A DNA stretch of 64,000 nt from Pseudomonas sp. (GTDB lineage: Bacteria > Pseudomonadota > Gammaproteobacteria > Pseudomonadales > Pseudomonadaceae): positions 161,692 through 225,691 of the forward strand of contig NZ_JASLGE010000027.1 in NCBI RefSeq assembly GCF_030150285.1, in the 5' to 3' direction. Positions 27,168 to 37,383 of this stretch are shown here, piece by piece; position 1 is the stretch's first letter; the number at the start of each line of letters is the position of its first letter. A program made the translations under genes and the position numbers. The notes beneath the pieces were generated by a model. The model searched no databases and was not told the origin of the DNA. It worked only from the letters and a program-made list of their open reading frames with translations.

Positions 27168-27686
27168 ATGAACCATCTCGTGATTACGGTGTTTGCCCCC
27201 GACAAGGCCGGCCAGGTCGAGCGCATTGCTCAGTGCATAGCCGATGAAGGGGGGAATTGGCTGGAGAGCCGGTTATCGCGCATGGCCGGGCAATTTGCCG
27301 GCATCGTGCGGGTCGGGGTTTCAGCCGAAGCGTATGACGACTTGATCAATGCCTTGAAACGGCTGGAGCCGGAAGGCATTCGGGTGCTGGTGGCGCAGAG
27401 CGGGATTGAAGAATCTTGCACCTGGAAACCGATTGCGATGGCGCTGGTGGGCAATGATCGGCCCGGCATTGTGCGCGATATCACGCGGGTGTTGACGGAG
27501 TTGGGCGTCAACCTGGAGCGGCTGGTCACCGACGTGCGGCCCGCGCCCATGAGCAACGAGCCGTTGTTTCACGCCGATGCGATTCTGGCGGTGCCGCTGA
27601 CGCTGTCGCTGGCGACCTTACAGGCGAGCCTGGAAGGTCTGGCCGACGAGCTGATGATTGAGCTGGCCCTGCGTGTCGAGGAATAA
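27168..27686 (+). CDS. ACT-domain protein, GcvR (glycine cleavage repressor) type
   Basis: 172 residues made of two ACT domains (HLVITVFAPDKAGQVERIAQ at the start; ALVGNDRPGIVRDITRVLTE at about residue 92). This is the architecture of GcvR, which antagonises GcvA in enteric bacteria. Whether it regulates glycine cleavage in Pseudomonas is not established by the sequence; no gcv genes are nearby. It converges with the downstream transporter gene. Confidence 0.82.
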   Translation: MNHLVITVFAPDKAGQVERIAQCIADEGGNWLESRLSRMAGQFAGIVRVGVSAEAYDDLINALKRLEPEGIRVLVAQSGIEESCTWKPIAMALVGNDRPGIVRDITRVLTELGVNLERLVTDVRPAPMSNEPLFHADAILAVPLTLSLATLQASLEGLADELMIELALRVEE

Positions 27687-27703
27687 GCAGCCTGCGGGCG
27701 GGG

Positions 27704-28591
27704 TCAATGGTTGCGCCGCAGGCGCAGCCAGGCATCAACGCTGTACACCGCCAGCCCGGCCCAAATAAACATGAAGGCGATCAGCGTGCTTTGGGTCAAG
27801 TGCTCGCCAAAGACGGTCACCGCCAGAATCAGCACCAGTGTGGGGGCCAGGTACTGCATGAACCCCAACGTGGTGTAGGGCAAATGCCGAGCAGCAGCGT
27901 TGAAACACACCAGCGGCACCAGCGTGGCGGGGCCGGCCGCCACCAGCAGCCAGGCTTCGGAGCTGCTCCAGAACGCAACGTGAGCGCTGTTGGCTTCGGG
28001 GTGCAGCAGCAACCAGGCGATGGACACCGGCACCAGAATCCACGTTTCAACGACCAGGCCCGGTAAGGCCTGCACCGGAGCCTGTTTGCGGATCAACCCG
28101 TAAAACCCGAAGCTCAGCGCCAATACCAGCGAGACCCACGGCAGGCTGCCGACCAGCCACACCTGCTGAGCGACGCCAACGATGGCGAGCCCCACCGCCA
28201 CCCATTGCAAGCGGCGCAGGCGTTCACCCAGCAGCAACATGCCCAGCAAGACATTCACCAGCGGGTTGATGTAGTAACCCAGGCTGGCTTCGAGCATGCG
28301 GTCGTTGTTCACGGCCCATACATACGTCAGCCAATTGGTCGCGATCAGCAAGCCGCTGAGGGTCAGCACACCCAGGCGTTTGGGGTGCTCGCGCAATTCC
28401 TGCCACCAACCGGGGTGCTTCCACACCAGCAACAGCAAAGAGCCGAACAGCGCCGACCACAGCACTCGGTTCACGATGACTTCGGCGGCCGGTACGCTGG
28501 CCAGTAGCTTGAAATAGAGCGGGAACAAGCCCCAGATGATGTAGGCGCTGAGGCCCAGGATATACCCGCGACGCGGGTTGGCGGCTTGCAT
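27704..28591 (-). CDS. rarD: EamA-family exporter, RarD type
   Basis: 295 residues from the ATG at 28591, with AAGGA six bases ahead (a seven-codon longer start is less well placed). About ten membrane helices in two EamA repeats; the N-terminus GYILGLSAYIIWGLFPLYFK is the RarD hallmark. Members are drug/metabolite transporters, historically linked to chloramphenicol resistance in name only; substrate unknown. Confidence 0.87.
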   Translation of the reverse strand: MQAANPRRGYILGLSAYIIWGLFPLYFKLLASVPAAEVIVNRVLWSALFGSLLLLVWKHPGWWQELREHPKRLGVLTLSGLLIATNWLTYVWAVNNDRMLEASLGYYINPLVNVLLGMLLLGERLRRLQWVAVGLAIVGVAQQVWLVGSLPWVSLVLALSFGFYGLIRKQAPVQALPGLVVETWILVPVSIAWLLLHPEANSAHVAFWSSSEAWLLVAAGPATLVPLVCFNAAARHLPYTTLGFMQYLAPTLVLILAVTVFGEHLTQSTLIAFMFIWAGLAVYSVDAWLRLRRNH

Positions 28592-28697
28592 GCAAAATCC
28601 TTGCGTGGGCAACAGACGGGTGTGATACGGGGAGCTTAAGTGTAAGGAGGTTTTACAGAGGTGTCTTGGGTGATATCTGTCGGATATTGGTATTTAT

Positions 28698-28732
28698 CCT
28701 GTAGGAGCAGCCGCCCCGGCTGCTCCTACAGG
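28698..28732. repeat. perfect REP-like palindrome
   Basis: CCTGTAGGAGCAGCC and GGCTGCTCCTACAGG flank a 5-bp loop (GCCCC). It differs from the other REPs here by CAGCC in place of CGAGC. It has no T run, so it is not a classical terminator, although it lies just after srkA. Confidence 0.75.
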
Positions 28733-28751
28733 CTTTCCCACCCGCGCGGGG

Positions 28752-29726
28752 TCAGAACAGTTTGAGTGGTTCTTCATTCAGCGCCGACAATTGCTCCCGC
28801 AGCGCCAGTACCTGGTCGCCCCAATAACGCTCGGTGCCAAACCATGGAAAGCTATGTGGGAAGGCCGGGTCGTCCCAGCGCCGTGCCAGCCACGCGCTGT
28901 AATGCATCAGGCGCAAGGCGCGCAGCGGCTCGATCAGCGCCAGTTCACGGGGGTTGAAATCATGGAATTCGCTGTAGCCGTCCATCAACTCTGACAACTG
29001 ACCCAGGCATTCCTGGCGATCCCCTGCGAGCATCATCCACAGGTCCTGCACCGCCGGGCCCATGCGGCAGTCGTCGAGGTCGACGATGTGGAACACTTCG
29101 TCGCGGCACATCATGTTGCCGGGGTGGCAATCGCCGTGCATGCGGATGTTGCTGTGCGGGGTGGCGGCGTAGACATCTTCGACACGCTTGAGCAGGTCGC
29201 GGGCTACAGATTCGTAGGCCGGCAGCAGGCTGCGTGGAATGAAGTTGCCTTCCAGCAGGGTGGTCAGCGAGTCGTGGCCGAAGTTCTTCACGCCCAGCGC
29301 TTCGCGGTGTTCGAAGGGCTTGGTCGCGCCAACGGCATGCAGGCGACCGAGCAATTGCCCAAGGCGGTAAAGCTGGTCGAGGTTGCCAGGTTCCGGAGCG
29401 CGCCCGCCACGGCGCGGGAACAGAGTGAAGCGAAAGCCCTCGTGCTCGAACAGGCTCGCGCCGTTGTGAACCAGCGGGGCGACCACCGGCACTTCGCACT
29501 CGGCCAGTTCGAAGGTGAAACGGTGTTCTTCGAGGATGGCTTCGTTGGTCCAGCGCTGCGGGCGGTAGAACTTGGCGATCAGTGGCTGTTCGCCTTCGAT
29601 GCCGACCTGGTACACGCGGTTTTCGTAGCTATTGAGCGCGAGCACACGGGCATCGCTCAGAAACCCGATGCTTTCGACAGCATCGAGCACCAGATCAGGG
29701 GTGAGTGTTGCAAACGGATGAGACAT
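28752..29726 (-). CDS. srkA: stress response serine/threonine kinase (SrkA/YihE)
   Basis: 324 residues from the ATG at 29726. It has the choline-kinase/APH fold: Lys52 region (IAKFYRPQRWT), catalytic HGDCHPGN (197-204) and the metal motif DLDD (216-219). In E. coli the kinase protects against stress-linked cell death involving MazEF. It stands alone; the palindrome 28698-28732 lies beyond its stop. Confidence 0.9.
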   Translation of the reverse strand: MSHPFATLTPDLVLDAVESIGFLSDARVLALNSYENRVYQVGIEGEQPLIAKFYRPQRWTNEAILEEHRFTFELAECEVPVVAPLVHNGASLFEHEGFRFTLFPRRGGRAPEPGNLDQLYRLGQLLGRLHAVGATKPFEHREALGVKNFGHDSLTTLLEGNFIPRSLLPAYESVARDLLKRVEDVYAATPHSNIRMHGDCHPGNMMCRDEVFHIVDLDDCRMGPAVQDLWMMLAGDRQECLGQLSELMDGYSEFHDFNPRELALIEPLRALRLMHYSAWLARRWDDPAFPHSFPWFGTERYWGDQVLALREQLSALNEEPLKLF

Positions 29727-29797
29727 GCTGACTCCTGCGCGCAGCAGGCTGCCGCGTCCGGCCATGCATGTTAACGCAGACCGGACGGCAGAGGGTG

Positions 29798-31699
29798 TCA
29801 ACTTCCGACGATGCCGCCGTCTTCGCGGCTAATGGCCATGACCGATGACCGAGGCTTGCCATTGGGGATGTGCTCGGGGAAGGTCGAACCGCCATTTTCA
29901 CCGGGGTGCTGGATGCCCACGAACAGGGTTTTCTGGTCGGGCGAGAAGCTGATGCCCGTCACTTCGCAGCCGACCGGCCCCACCATAAACCGGCGTATTT
30001 CGCCGCTGCCCGGGTCGGCGCACAGCATCTGGTTATTGCCCATGCCGGCAAAATCACCGCTGTTGCTGAAGTCGCCATCGGTCAGGATCCACAAGCGCCC
30101 GGCATCGTCAAAGCCCAACCCGTCGGGGCTGTTGAACATGTTCTGCGGGGTGATGTTGGCCGAGCCGCCCTTGGGTTGGTGGGCGTGCACCACCGGGTTG
30201 CCTGCTACGACAAACAGGTCCCAGTCGAACGTGTCGGCCCCGTGGTCACCGTTGTCGGCTTTCCAGCGCAGGATCTGCCCGTACACGTTTTTCTCGCGCG
30301 GGTTGGGGCCGCCGGTGGGTTGCCCGTCTTCGCCGCGTTTGACGTTGTTGGTCAGGGTGCAATACACCTGGCCATCCGTGGGGCTAACAACGATCCATTC
30401 CGGGCGGTCCATGCGTGTGGCGTTCACCACACTGCCGGCCAGGCGAGCGTGAATCAGCACTTCGGCCTGGTTGGCAAAACCGCTGCTGGTATCGACACCA
30501 TTTTTACCGTGGCTCAACTCAACCCACTGGCCTTTGCCTTTGGGGCGATCAGGGTTGTTGTCGCCGTTGTCAAAACGGGCGACGAAGAGCGTGCCGTGAT
30601 CCAGCAGGTCGCGGTTGGCCCTGGGGTTCTGATGGTCGATGGTGTCGCGGCTGATGAACTTGTAGATGAATTCGCCGCGTTCATCGTCACCCATGTAGAC
30701 CACGGCGCGGCCGTCCCGGGTTTCGGCCAGGGCGGCGTTTTCGTGTTTGAAGCGGCCCAGCGCGGTGCGTTTGACCGGTATGGACTGCGGGTCGAACGGG
30801 TCGATCTCGACGACCCAGCCGTGGCGGTTGAGCTCGTTGGGGTTGGCCGCGAGATCGAAGCGCGGGTCATGGAGGTGCCAATTGATCTCTTTGCTGGCCA
30901 CCACGGCACCGTAGCGTTTTTGCGCGGCGTCGAAGGTCTGTTTGGGGTCACTGCTGCCAAAGCAATCGGTGAAGTTCTCTTCACAGGTCAGGTAGGTGCC
31001 CCAGGGGGTTTTGCCGTTGGCGCAGTTCTGGAACGTGCCCAGTGCACGGGTGCCCGTATTATCGGCTTCGGTGCGCAACAAGGCATGACCCGCTGCCGGG
31101 CCGCTCAGGCGGATGGGGGTGTTGCCATGAATACGGCGGTTGAACGGCGAGCCCTGCACAAAGTGCCAGCCGTCGCCCTTGCGGCGGATTTCAATGACCG
31201 ACACCCCTTCACTGGCCTGAGCCTTGCGAACCTCCTCAAGGGAGGTGGGCGTGCCGCCGTGGGGGTAAAGGTAGCGGTAGTTGGTGTATTCGTTGTTGAT
31301 GGCCATCAGGGCGCGATGGGGGTCATCGGGAAACGCAAACAGGCTCATGCCGTCATTGTTGTCACCGAACTGCACTTCCTGAGCCGCGGCGGTGCCGTTG
31401 CCCGAAGGATCAAACGCCGGGCCGCCGGCTTGCAGCGGCTGGCCCCAGCTGATCAGCACGGATGAACGATAGCCGGGCGGCAAACTGAGGGTGTCGGTGG
31501 TGGCGGCGCCAATGCTTTCAAACCCCAGCAGAGGGCTGGAGGCGGTGCTAATGCGGGTCGCCAATGCGCTGCGGCTTAACAGGTTGCCGCCCAAAAAAAG
31601 GGCGGCCCCGGCGAGGGCTCCGGCGCTGATAAATCCACGACGACTGAGGCCGACGATCTGCTCAAGGTCGGTGGCTTGATCTTCTTTTAATAGGCTCAT
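29798..31699 (-). CDS. PhoX-family alkaline phosphatase (DUF839), Tat-exported
   Basis: 633 residues from the ATG at 31699. A twin-arginine signal is clear (SRRGFISAGALAGAALFLGG, from residue 19). The rest matches the PhoX/DUF839 family: GRFKHENAALAETRDGRAVV, YMGDDERGEFIYKFIS and the C-terminal SFSPDQKTLFVGIQHPGE. PhoX enzymes are periplasmic calcium/iron phosphatases made under phosphate shortage. I did not find a convincing Pho box upstream. A longer frame to 31891 exists but would place the Tat signal too far inside. Confidence 0.87.
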   Translation of the reverse strand: MSLLKEDQATDLEQIVGLSRRGFISAGALAGAALFLGGNLLSRSALATRISTASSPLLGFESIGAATTDTLSLPPGYRSSVLISWGQPLQAGGPAFDPSGNGTAAAQEVQFGDNNDGMSLFAFPDDPHRALMAINNEYTNYRYLYPHGGTPTSLEEVRKAQASEGVSVIEIRRKGDGWHFVQGSPFNRRIHGNTPIRLSGPAAGHALLRTEADNTGTRALGTFQNCANGKTPWGTYLTCEENFTDCFGSSDPKQTFDAAQKRYGAVVASKEINWHLHDPRFDLAANPNELNRHGWVVEIDPFDPQSIPVKRTALGRFKHENAALAETRDGRAVVYMGDDERGEFIYKFISRDTIDHQNPRANRDLLDHGTLFVARFDNGDNNPDRPKGKGQWVELSHGKNGVDTSSGFANQAEVLIHARLAGSVVNATRMDRPEWIVVSPTDGQVYCTLTNNVKRGEDGQPTGGPNPREKNVYGQILRWKADNGDHGADTFDWDLFVVAGNPVVHAHQPKGGSANITPQNMFNSPDGLGFDDAGRLWILTDGDFSNSGDFAGMGNNQMLCADPGSGEIRRFMVGPVGCEVTGISFSPDQKTLFVGIQHPGENGGSTFPEHIPNGKPRSSVMAISREDGGIVGS

Positions 31700-31787
31700 G
31701 GCAGGCTCTGTTAAGACGGTTTCAGCGGCTACCTTAAGCAGCGGGTATGACAGGAATGTTTCAACTGGCAGGCAAGCCCGGGCGTTC

Positions 31788-32528
31788 TTACAGCGGCCCG
31801 TCAGGCTTGGGCGTTCTGGCCAGGCAGTAGACGTCGACGCGTCGTGCCCCGGCGTTGAGCAGCAGGCGAGCCAGGTGATGCGCGGTAGCACCGGTGGTCA
31901 GCACGTCGTCAACCAGGGCCAGGTGCAGCCCGCGAACCGCTATGCCCGGCGCAAGGCTGAACGCGTGTTTCAGGTTGCGCTTGCGCTCCTTGGCGTCCAG
32001 GGCCTGTTGCGTGGGCGTGTTCTGGGTGCGCAGTAACCAGTGGGCGCGGCTTGGAATGTTCAGCGGCTTGCTCAGCCAGTCACTGATCATGGCGGCCTGG
32101 TTATAGCCGCGTTGGCGCAGGCGCTGGGTGGCCAACGGCACAGGCAGCAGAAAGTCGGGTCGCTCATTGCCTGAGTTGAAGTGATCGAGCAGTGATTGGC
32201 TGAGAAGTTCGGCCAAAAGACGACCTTTGGGCCAGTGACTGTTGTGCTTGAAACCAATGATCATGCTGTCGATGGGAAAGCCGTACACCCACGCCGCGTG
32301 CACAGACGTGAAGGCCGGTGGTTGTTTGAGGCATTGCCCGCAGGTGAGGCCCGCCATCGGCAACGGCAGGGCGCAACGCTCACAGCGATCGCCCAGCCAC
32401 GGCAGTTCCAGCTCACAGGCATCGCACAGGGCAATCGCTGTGGCGGTGTGTTCATCGCAGAGCAAACAGGTTTGGTTGTTATTTAACCAGATGTAAACCT
32501 TGCGAATCCATTGTGGTTGACAGCTCAT
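31788..32528 (-). CDS. ComF family protein (phosphoribosyltransferase-like)
   Basis: 246 residues. Four N-terminal CxxC pairs (CLLCDE, CDACE, CERC, CGQC) form zinc-binding modules, and the C-terminal part has the PRPP-type loop LALVDDVLTTGATAHH. ComF proteins are needed for DNA uptake in naturally competent bacteria and are widely kept elsewhere. It is divergent from bioB with about 90 bp between, the arrangement seen in many pseudomonads. Confidence 0.9.
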   Translation of the reverse strand: MSCQPQWIRKVYIWLNNNQTCLLCDEHTATAIALCDACELELPWLGDRCERCALPLPMAGLTCGQCLKQPPAFTSVHAAWVYGFPIDSMIIGFKHNSHWPKGRLLAELLSQSLLDHFNSGNERPDFLLPVPLATQRLRQRGYNQAAMISDWLSKPLNIPSRAHWLLRTQNTPTQQALDAKERKRNLKHAFSLAPGIAVRGLHLALVDDVLTTGATAHHLARLLLNAGARRVDVYCLARTPKPDGPL

Positions 32529-32616
32529 GAAGCATCCTTAACCATGTGCGGCATCCGTGCCGTGCCTGAGGCGGTTGCTTCAGGTTCAAGTCAAAGCATA
32601 ACCATGAGAAACGCCG

Positions 32617-33672
32617 ATGAGCGCCAGCACCCTTGCCAACTTGCGACATGATTGGTCTTTAACCGAGGTTCGGGCGCTGTTCGTCCAACCCTTCAATGAT
32701 CTGTTATTTCAGGCGCAGACCGTTCACCGCGCGCATTTTGACGCGAACCGGGTGCAAGTCTCGACGCTGCTTTCGATCAAAACCGGTGCATGCCCGGAAG
32801 ATTGCAAATATTGTCCGCAATCGGGCCACTACAACACGGGCCTGGCCAAAGAGAAGCTGATGCAGGTGCAGGCGGTGCTGGAAGAAGCCGCGCGGGCCAA
32901 GGCCATCGGCTCGACCCGTTTCTGCATGGGGGCTGCGTGGAAACACCCCTCCGCCAAAGACATGCCTTATGTGTTGCAAATGGTGCAGGGCGTCAAAGCG
33001 CTGGGCCTGGAAACCTGCATGACCCTGGGCAAGCTCGATCAGGAGCAAACCGCAGCCCTGGCCCATGCCGGGCTGGATTACTACAACCACAACCTCGACA
33101 CCTCGCCGGACTTCTACACCCGTATCATCACCACCCGTACCTACAGCGAGCGCCTGGAAACGCTGAGCTATGTGCGCGATGCCGGCATGAAGATCTGCTC
33201 TGGCGGCATCCTGGGCATGGGCGAATCGCTCGATGACCGCGCCAACCTGCTGATTCAACTGGCCAACCTGCCTGAACACCCGGAGTCGGTGCCGATCAAC
33301 ATGCTGGTGAAAGTGGCCGGCACACCGCTGGAAAACGCTGACGATGTCGACCCTTTCGACTTCATTCGCATGCTGGCGGTGGCGCGCATCCTGATGCCGA
33401 AAAGCCATGTGCGTTTGTCCGCCGGGCGCGAGGCGATGAACGAGCAAATGCAGGCGCTGGCTTTTATGGCCGGAGCCAATTCGATTTTCTACGGTGACAA
33501 GTTGCTGACCACGGCCAACCCCCAGGCTGACAAAGACATGCAGTTGTTCGCACGCCTGGGCATCCTGCCCGAGGCCCGTGAAGAGCATGCCGATGAAGTG
33601 CATCAGGCGGCCATCGAGCACGCCTTGATGGACCAGCAGTCCAGCGAGCAGTTTTATAACGCTGCGGTGTAA
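32617..33672 (+). CDS. bioB: biotin synthase
   Basis: 351 residues. A radical-SAM enzyme inserting sulfur into dethiobiotin. The CxxxCxxC cluster motif is in [19 protein letters not shown]. Other blocks ([33 protein letters not shown]) are diagnostic. It opens the biotin gene run and is followed by a REP element before bioF. Confidence 0.97.
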   Translation: MSASTLANLRHDWSLTEVRALFVQPFNDLLFQAQTVHRAHFDANRVQVSTLLSIKTGACPEDCKYCPQSGHYNTGLAKEKLMQVQAVLEEAARAKAIGSTRFCMGAAWKHPSAKDMPYVLQMVQGVKALGLETCMTLGKLDQEQTAALAHAGLDYYNHNLDTSPDFYTRIITTRTYSERLETLSYVRDAGMKICSGGILGMGESLDDRANLLIQLANLPEHPESVPINMLVKVAGTPLENADDVDPFDFIRMLAVARILMPKSHVRLSAGREAMNEQMQALAFMAGANSIFYGDKLLTTANPQADKDMQLFARLGILPEAREEHADEVHQAAIEHALMDQQSSEQFYNAAV

Positions 33673-33691
33673 GGCTGGTCACAATCCTCCC

Positions 33692-33737
33692 TGTAGGAGC
33701 GAGCTTGCTCGCGATCTTTTAAAAGCGCGCTCCTACA
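33692..33737. repeat. REP pair between bioB and bioF
   Basis: TGTAGGAGCGAGCTTGCTCG followed by CGATCTTTTAAAAG and CGCGCTCCTACA; a shortened inverted pair in the 92-bp gap. Confidence 0.75.
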
Positions 33738-33764
33738 AAGTCTTCTGCGCTTTCTGAGGCCAGC

Positions 33765-34937
33765 ATGTCTTTTGATTTAAACGCTCGTCTGGCCGCGCGT
33801 CGTGCCGACCATTTGTATCGCCGTCGCCCGTTACTGGAAAGCCCGCAAGGGCCGCAGGTGGTGGTCGATGGCCAGCCGCTGTTGGCCTTTTGCAACAACG
33901 ATTACCTGGGCCTGGCCAACCACCCACAGGTGATTGAAGCCTGGCGTGCCGGTGCGCAGCGCTGGGGCGTGGGCGGCGGCGCGTCGCACCTGGTGATCGG
34001 CCACAGCACCCCGCACCATGCGCTGGAGGAAGCGTTGGCCGAGTTCACCGGGCGACCCCGTGCGCTGCTGTTCAGCAACGGCTATATGGCCAATATGGGC
34101 GCGGTCACCGCGTTGGTCGGGCAGGGCGATACGGTGCTGGAAGACCGCCTCAACCATGCGTCGTTGCTTGACGCCGGGTTGTTGAGCGGTGCGCGCTTCA
34201 ATCGTTATTTGCATAACGATGCCGCCAGCCTGGCCAAACGTCTGGAAAAAGCGTGCGGCAATACACTGGTCGTGACCGATGGCGTGTTCAGCATGGACGG
34301 TAATCTGGCCGATTTGCCCGCCTTGGCCCGCGAAGCCAAGGCCAAAGGCGCGTGGCTGATGGTCGACGATGCCCACGGTTTTGGCCCGTTGGGGGCCAAT
34401 GGCGGCGGAATTGTCGAGCACTTGGGCATGAGCCTTGAAGACGTACCGGTGCTGGTGGGCACCCTGGGCAAGGCGTTTGGCACCAGCGGCGCGTTTGTGG
34501 CGGGCAGTGAAGACCTGATCGAAAGCCTGATCCAGTTCGCTCGGCCTTACATCTACACCACCAGCCAGCCGCCTGCGCTGGCCTGCGCGACGCTCAAAAG
34601 CCTTGAACTGTTGCGCACCGAGCATTGGCGGCGCGAGCACCTCAATTCGTTGATCCGTCAGTTCCGTCAGGGGGCCGAGCAGATCGGCCTGCAACTGATG
34701 GACAGCTTCACTCCGATTCAACCGATTAAGGTCGGCGACAGCGCGCAGGCGGTGCGCTTGTCGGAGCAATTGCGCGCGCGCGGTGTGCTGGTGACCGCCA
34801 TTCGCCCTCCCACCGTGCCGGTGGGCAGTGCGCGCTTGCGGGTAACGCTGTCGGCGGCTCACACGTCAGCGCAGGTGCAGCTATTGTTAAGCGCACTGGA
34901 TGACTGTTGGCGTGCGCGGGAGTCTGACCATGCGTGA
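33765..34937 (+). CDS. bioF: 8-amino-7-oxononanoate synthase
   Basis: 390 residues. PLP enzyme joining pimeloyl-ACP/CoA and alanine. Typical motifs: [57 protein letters not shown] and [13 protein letters not shown], where the Lys binds PLP. The 3' end overlaps bioH by 8 bp. Confidence 0.97.
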   Translation: MSFDLNARLAARRADHLYRRRPLLESPQGPQVVVDGQPLLAFCNNDYLGLANHPQVIEAWRAGAQRWGVGGGASHLVIGHSTPHHALEEALAEFTGRPRALLFSNGYMANMGAVTALVGQGDTVLEDRLNHASLLDAGLLSGARFNRYLHNDAASLAKRLEKACGNTLVVTDGVFSMDGNLADLPALAREAKAKGAWLMVDDAHGFGPLGANGGGIVEHLGMSLEDVPVLVGTLGKAFGTSGAFVAGSEDLIESLIQFARPYIYTTSQPPALACATLKSLELLRTEHWRREHLNSLIRQFRQGAEQIGLQLMDSFTPIQPIKVGDSAQAVRLSEQLRARGVLVTAIRPPTVPVGSARLRVTLSAAHTSAQVQLLLSALDDCWRARESDHA

Positions 34938-35649
34938 CCGTTTGATTTTGCTACCGGGCTGGGGCTTGGGCGTTTCGCCGCTTGAACCGCTGGCTTCAGC
35001 GTTGCGCGGGCTGGATGAACACGTGCGGGTCGACATCGAACCGCTGCCGCTGCTGCCGTCAACCGCGCTGGATGACTGGCTCGACGAGCTGGACGCCACC
35101 TTGCCCGACAACGCCTGGCTGGGCGGCTGGTCACTGGGCGGGATGCTCGCCGCTGAACTGGCGGCGCGCCGGGGTGATCGCTGCTGCGGGCTGGTGACAC
35201 TGGCCAGCAACCCCAGTTTTATCGTGCGCGACGCCTGGCCAGCCGCCATGGCGACGGCCACGTTTGAAGCCTTTGTGAGTGGGTTTCGCGAGGCCCCCAA
35301 CACTACGCTCAAGCGTTTTGCGTTGCTGTGCAGCCCAGGCAAAGGCATGGCCAACCTGCTATTGAACGGTGCACCCAAAGTGTCGCCCGATTTGCTGCTG
35401 GCTGGGCTTGAATTGCTCGGCAGGCTGGACACGCGCTTGGCCTTGCAACGCTTCCACGGCCCGCAGTTGCACCTGTTTGCCGGGGACGATGCGCTGGTGC
35501 CCATAGAGGCGGCTCACCAAGTGCTGAGGCTGGTGCCCGATGTCGAAGTGGGCCTGATTGAACAGGCCTGTCACGCTTTTTTGCTGGAGGCTCCCCACGA
35601 ATTGGCGGCGGCCATTCAGGCGTTCTTACATGAGTCGGGTGATGACTGA
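34930..35649 (+). CDS. bioH: pimeloyl-ACP methyl ester carboxylesterase
   Basis: 239 residues from the ATG at 34930 inside the end of bioF. Alpha/beta hydrolase: nucleophile Ser68 in GGWSLGG, Asp in FAGDDALVP and His in [12 protein letters not shown]. It frees pimeloyl-ACP from its methyl ester after two chain elongations. The stop overlaps bioC by 8 bp, so bioF, bioH and bioC form a tightly coupled set. Confidence 0.94.
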   Translation: MRDRLILLPGWGLGVSPLEPLASALRGLDEHVRVDIEPLPLLPSTALDDWLDELDATLPDNAWLGGWSLGGMLAAELAARRGDRCCGLVTLASNPSFIVRDAWPAAMATATFEAFVSGFREAPNTTLKRFALLCSPGKGMANLLLNGAPKVSPDLLLAGLELLGRLDTRLALQRFHGPQLHLFAGDDALVPIEAAHQVLRLVPDVEVGLIEQACHAFLLEAPHELAAAIQAFLHESGDD

Positions 35650-36454
35650 TTTGAGTGTTACAACCCTCGGGCATGCCTTGCCCGACAAGCGTCAGGTAGC
35701 GGTTTCATTTTCCCGGGCGGCGGCCAGCTACGACAGTGTGGCCGAGCTGCAACGGGCAGTGGGTCATGAGTTGTTGGCGCAACTGCCCGCCCGCTTGGCC
35801 CCGGAGCGCTGGCTGGACCTGGGCAGTGGTACGGGGTATTTCAGCCGGGCGCTGGGCCAGCGTTTTGCTGGCAGCGAAGGGCTGGCGCTGGACATCGCCC
35901 AAGGCATGCTGGCCTTCGCTCGCCCCCAAGGCGGGGCGCAGCACTTTATTGCGGGTGATGCCGAACACTTGCCCTTGCAGGCGGGCCGTTGCGAGGTGAT
36001 TTTTTCCAGCCTGGCGCTGCAGTGGTGCGCCGATTTCAAGGCCGTGCTGAACGAGGCGCATCGAGTCCTCAAGCCCGGTGGGGTAATGGCGTTCAGTAGC
36101 TTGTGTGTCGGCACATTGAGCGAGTTGCGCGACAGTTGGCGGGCAGTGGACGGCCAGGTTCATGTCAATCGCTTTCGCCCGTTCGAGGTGTACCAACAGG
36201 CGTGTGCGGCCAGCGATTTTCAGGTCATCAGCTTGCGTAATCAGGCGCATGTGCTGCACTACCCTCACGTGCGTCAACTGACCCATGAGCTCAAGGCGTT
36301 AGGGGCGCACAACCTCAACCCCGGCCGTCCCGAAGGGTTGACCGGCCGCGCGCGGCTTCAGGGGTTGATCAGTGCCTACGAGCATTTCCGTCAACCGCAA
36401 GGCCTGCCTGCGACCTATCAAGTGGTCTACGGCCTGCTGGAGAAAGCGCGATGA
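35642..36454 (+). CDS. bioC: malonyl-ACP O-methyltransferase
   Basis: 270 residues from the ATG at 35642. A class I SAM methyltransferase with [16 protein letters not shown] as the SAM motif and [20 protein letters not shown] as the BioC-type block. It caps malonyl-ACP to prime pimelate synthesis. Coupled to bioH upstream (overlap) and bioD downstream (ATGA, 36451-36454). Confidence 0.94.
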   Translation: MTDLSVTTLGHALPDKRQVAVSFSRAAASYDSVAELQRAVGHELLAQLPARLAPERWLDLGSGTGYFSRALGQRFAGSEGLALDIAQGMLAFARPQGGAQHFIAGDAEHLPLQAGRCEVIFSSLALQWCADFKAVLNEAHRVLKPGGVMAFSSLCVGTLSELRDSWRAVDGQVHVNRFRPFEVYQQACAASDFQVISLRNQAHVLHYPHVRQLTHELKALGAHNLNPGRPEGLTGRARLQGLISAYEHFRQPQGLPATYQVVYGLLEKAR

Positions 36455-37131
36455 GCCCTGCCTATTTTATAACCGGCACCGACACGGACGTGGGCAAAAC
36501 CACCATTGCAGCGGGCTTGTTGCATGCCGCGCGCGAGGCGGGCATGAGCACCGTTGCAGGCAAGCCGGTGGCCTCCGGGTGCGAGATCACCCCACAGGGG
36601 CTGCGCAATGCCGATGCGCTGGCGCTGATGGCCGAGAGTTCGTTGAAACTGGCCTATGAGGAGGTCAACCCAGTGGCCTTTGAACCGCCGATAGCCCCGC
36701 ATATAGCGGCGCGTGAAGCGGGCGTGGTGTTAAGCGTGCAGTCGTTATTGACCCCCATGCAGCAGATTCTCGACCGCCAGGCCGATTTCACCCTGATAGA
36801 AGGGGCGGGCGGTTGGCGCGTGCCGTTGTCGGGCCAGGACAGCCTGTCGGACCTGGCGCTGGCACTGGATTTACCGGTAATCCTGGTGGTGGGGGTGCGC
36901 TTGGGGTGCATCAGCCACGCCTTGCTGACCGCCGAAGCCATTGAACGTGATGGCCTGCAGTTGGCCGGGTGGGTGGCCAATATCATTGGCCCCAAAACTT
37001 CGCGCCTGGAAGAAAACCTCGCCACGCTGGCGGAGCGGCTCCCCGCCCCTTGCCTGGGCCGTGTGCCCAAGCTCAAAACGGCCTCGGCACAAAAGGTGGC
37101 GGAGCACCTGCAACTGGATTTGCTGGACTAA
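36451..37131 (+). CDS. bioD: dethiobiotin synthetase
   Basis: 226 residues. The P-loop [15 protein letters not shown] is at the N-terminus and the segment [12 protein letters not shown] follows, both BioD hallmarks. It closes the ureido ring of dethiobiotin using CO2 and ATP. Last of the bioBFHCD set; a REP pair follows. Confidence 0.96.
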   Translation: MSPAYFITGTDTDVGKTTIAAGLLHAAREAGMSTVAGKPVASGCEITPQGLRNADALALMAESSLKLAYEEVNPVAFEPPIAPHIAAREAGVVLSVQSLLTPMQQILDRQADFTLIEGAGGWRVPLSGQDSLSDLALALDLPVILVVGVRLGCISHALLTAEAIERDGLQLAGWVANIIGPKTSRLEENLATLAERLPAPCLGRVPKLKTASAQKVAEHLQLDLLD

Positions 37132-37144
37132 GCTCTCCGCCAAC

Positions 37145-37211
37145 GGTAGGCGCGAGCGTGTTTGCGATCTTTTAAAAAGATCAAAAGATCGCGAGCACGC
37201 TCGCTCCTACA
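37145..37211. repeat. REP pair after bioD
   Basis: GGTAGGCGCGAGCGTGTTTG and GCGAGCACGCTCGCTCCTAC, inverted, with GATCTTTT/AAAAGATC extending the stem. Confidence 0.78.
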
Positions 37212-37294
37212 AGAATTGATGACACCCTCTCTCTCTTTTGTTTATGCGTGCCAAGACGAACGGCGGCTTTACGCTGCTTGACAATAAATAGGCG

Positions 37295-37321
37295 TAAACG
37301 TATGTTTCAAACACCTGTTTG
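37295..37321 (+). promoter_or_regulatory. two abutting PsrA-type operators
   Basis: TAAAC-GTAT-GTTTC (37295-37308) directly followed by CAAAC-ACCT-GTTTG (37308-37321). The second fits the published PsrA consensus (G/C)AAAC-N2-4-GTTT(G/C) exactly; the first differs at its first base. They lie about 65-90 bp before the acyl-CoA dehydrogenase start, where a TetR-family fatty-acid sensor would repress. Confidence 0.7.
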
Positions 37322-37383
37322 ACCGCCAATAACAAATCCACGCGGTTGTTCATCCCCGGATTCATCAGCAGAGGTTTATCGCT

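Noticed and set aside
28698..28732. Palindrome after srkA as a terminator
   Set aside because: There is no T run, and its sequence is of the REP type.
29798..31699. Pho box upstream of the PhoX gene
   Set aside because: No pair of PhoB-type direct repeats was convincing in 31700-31790.
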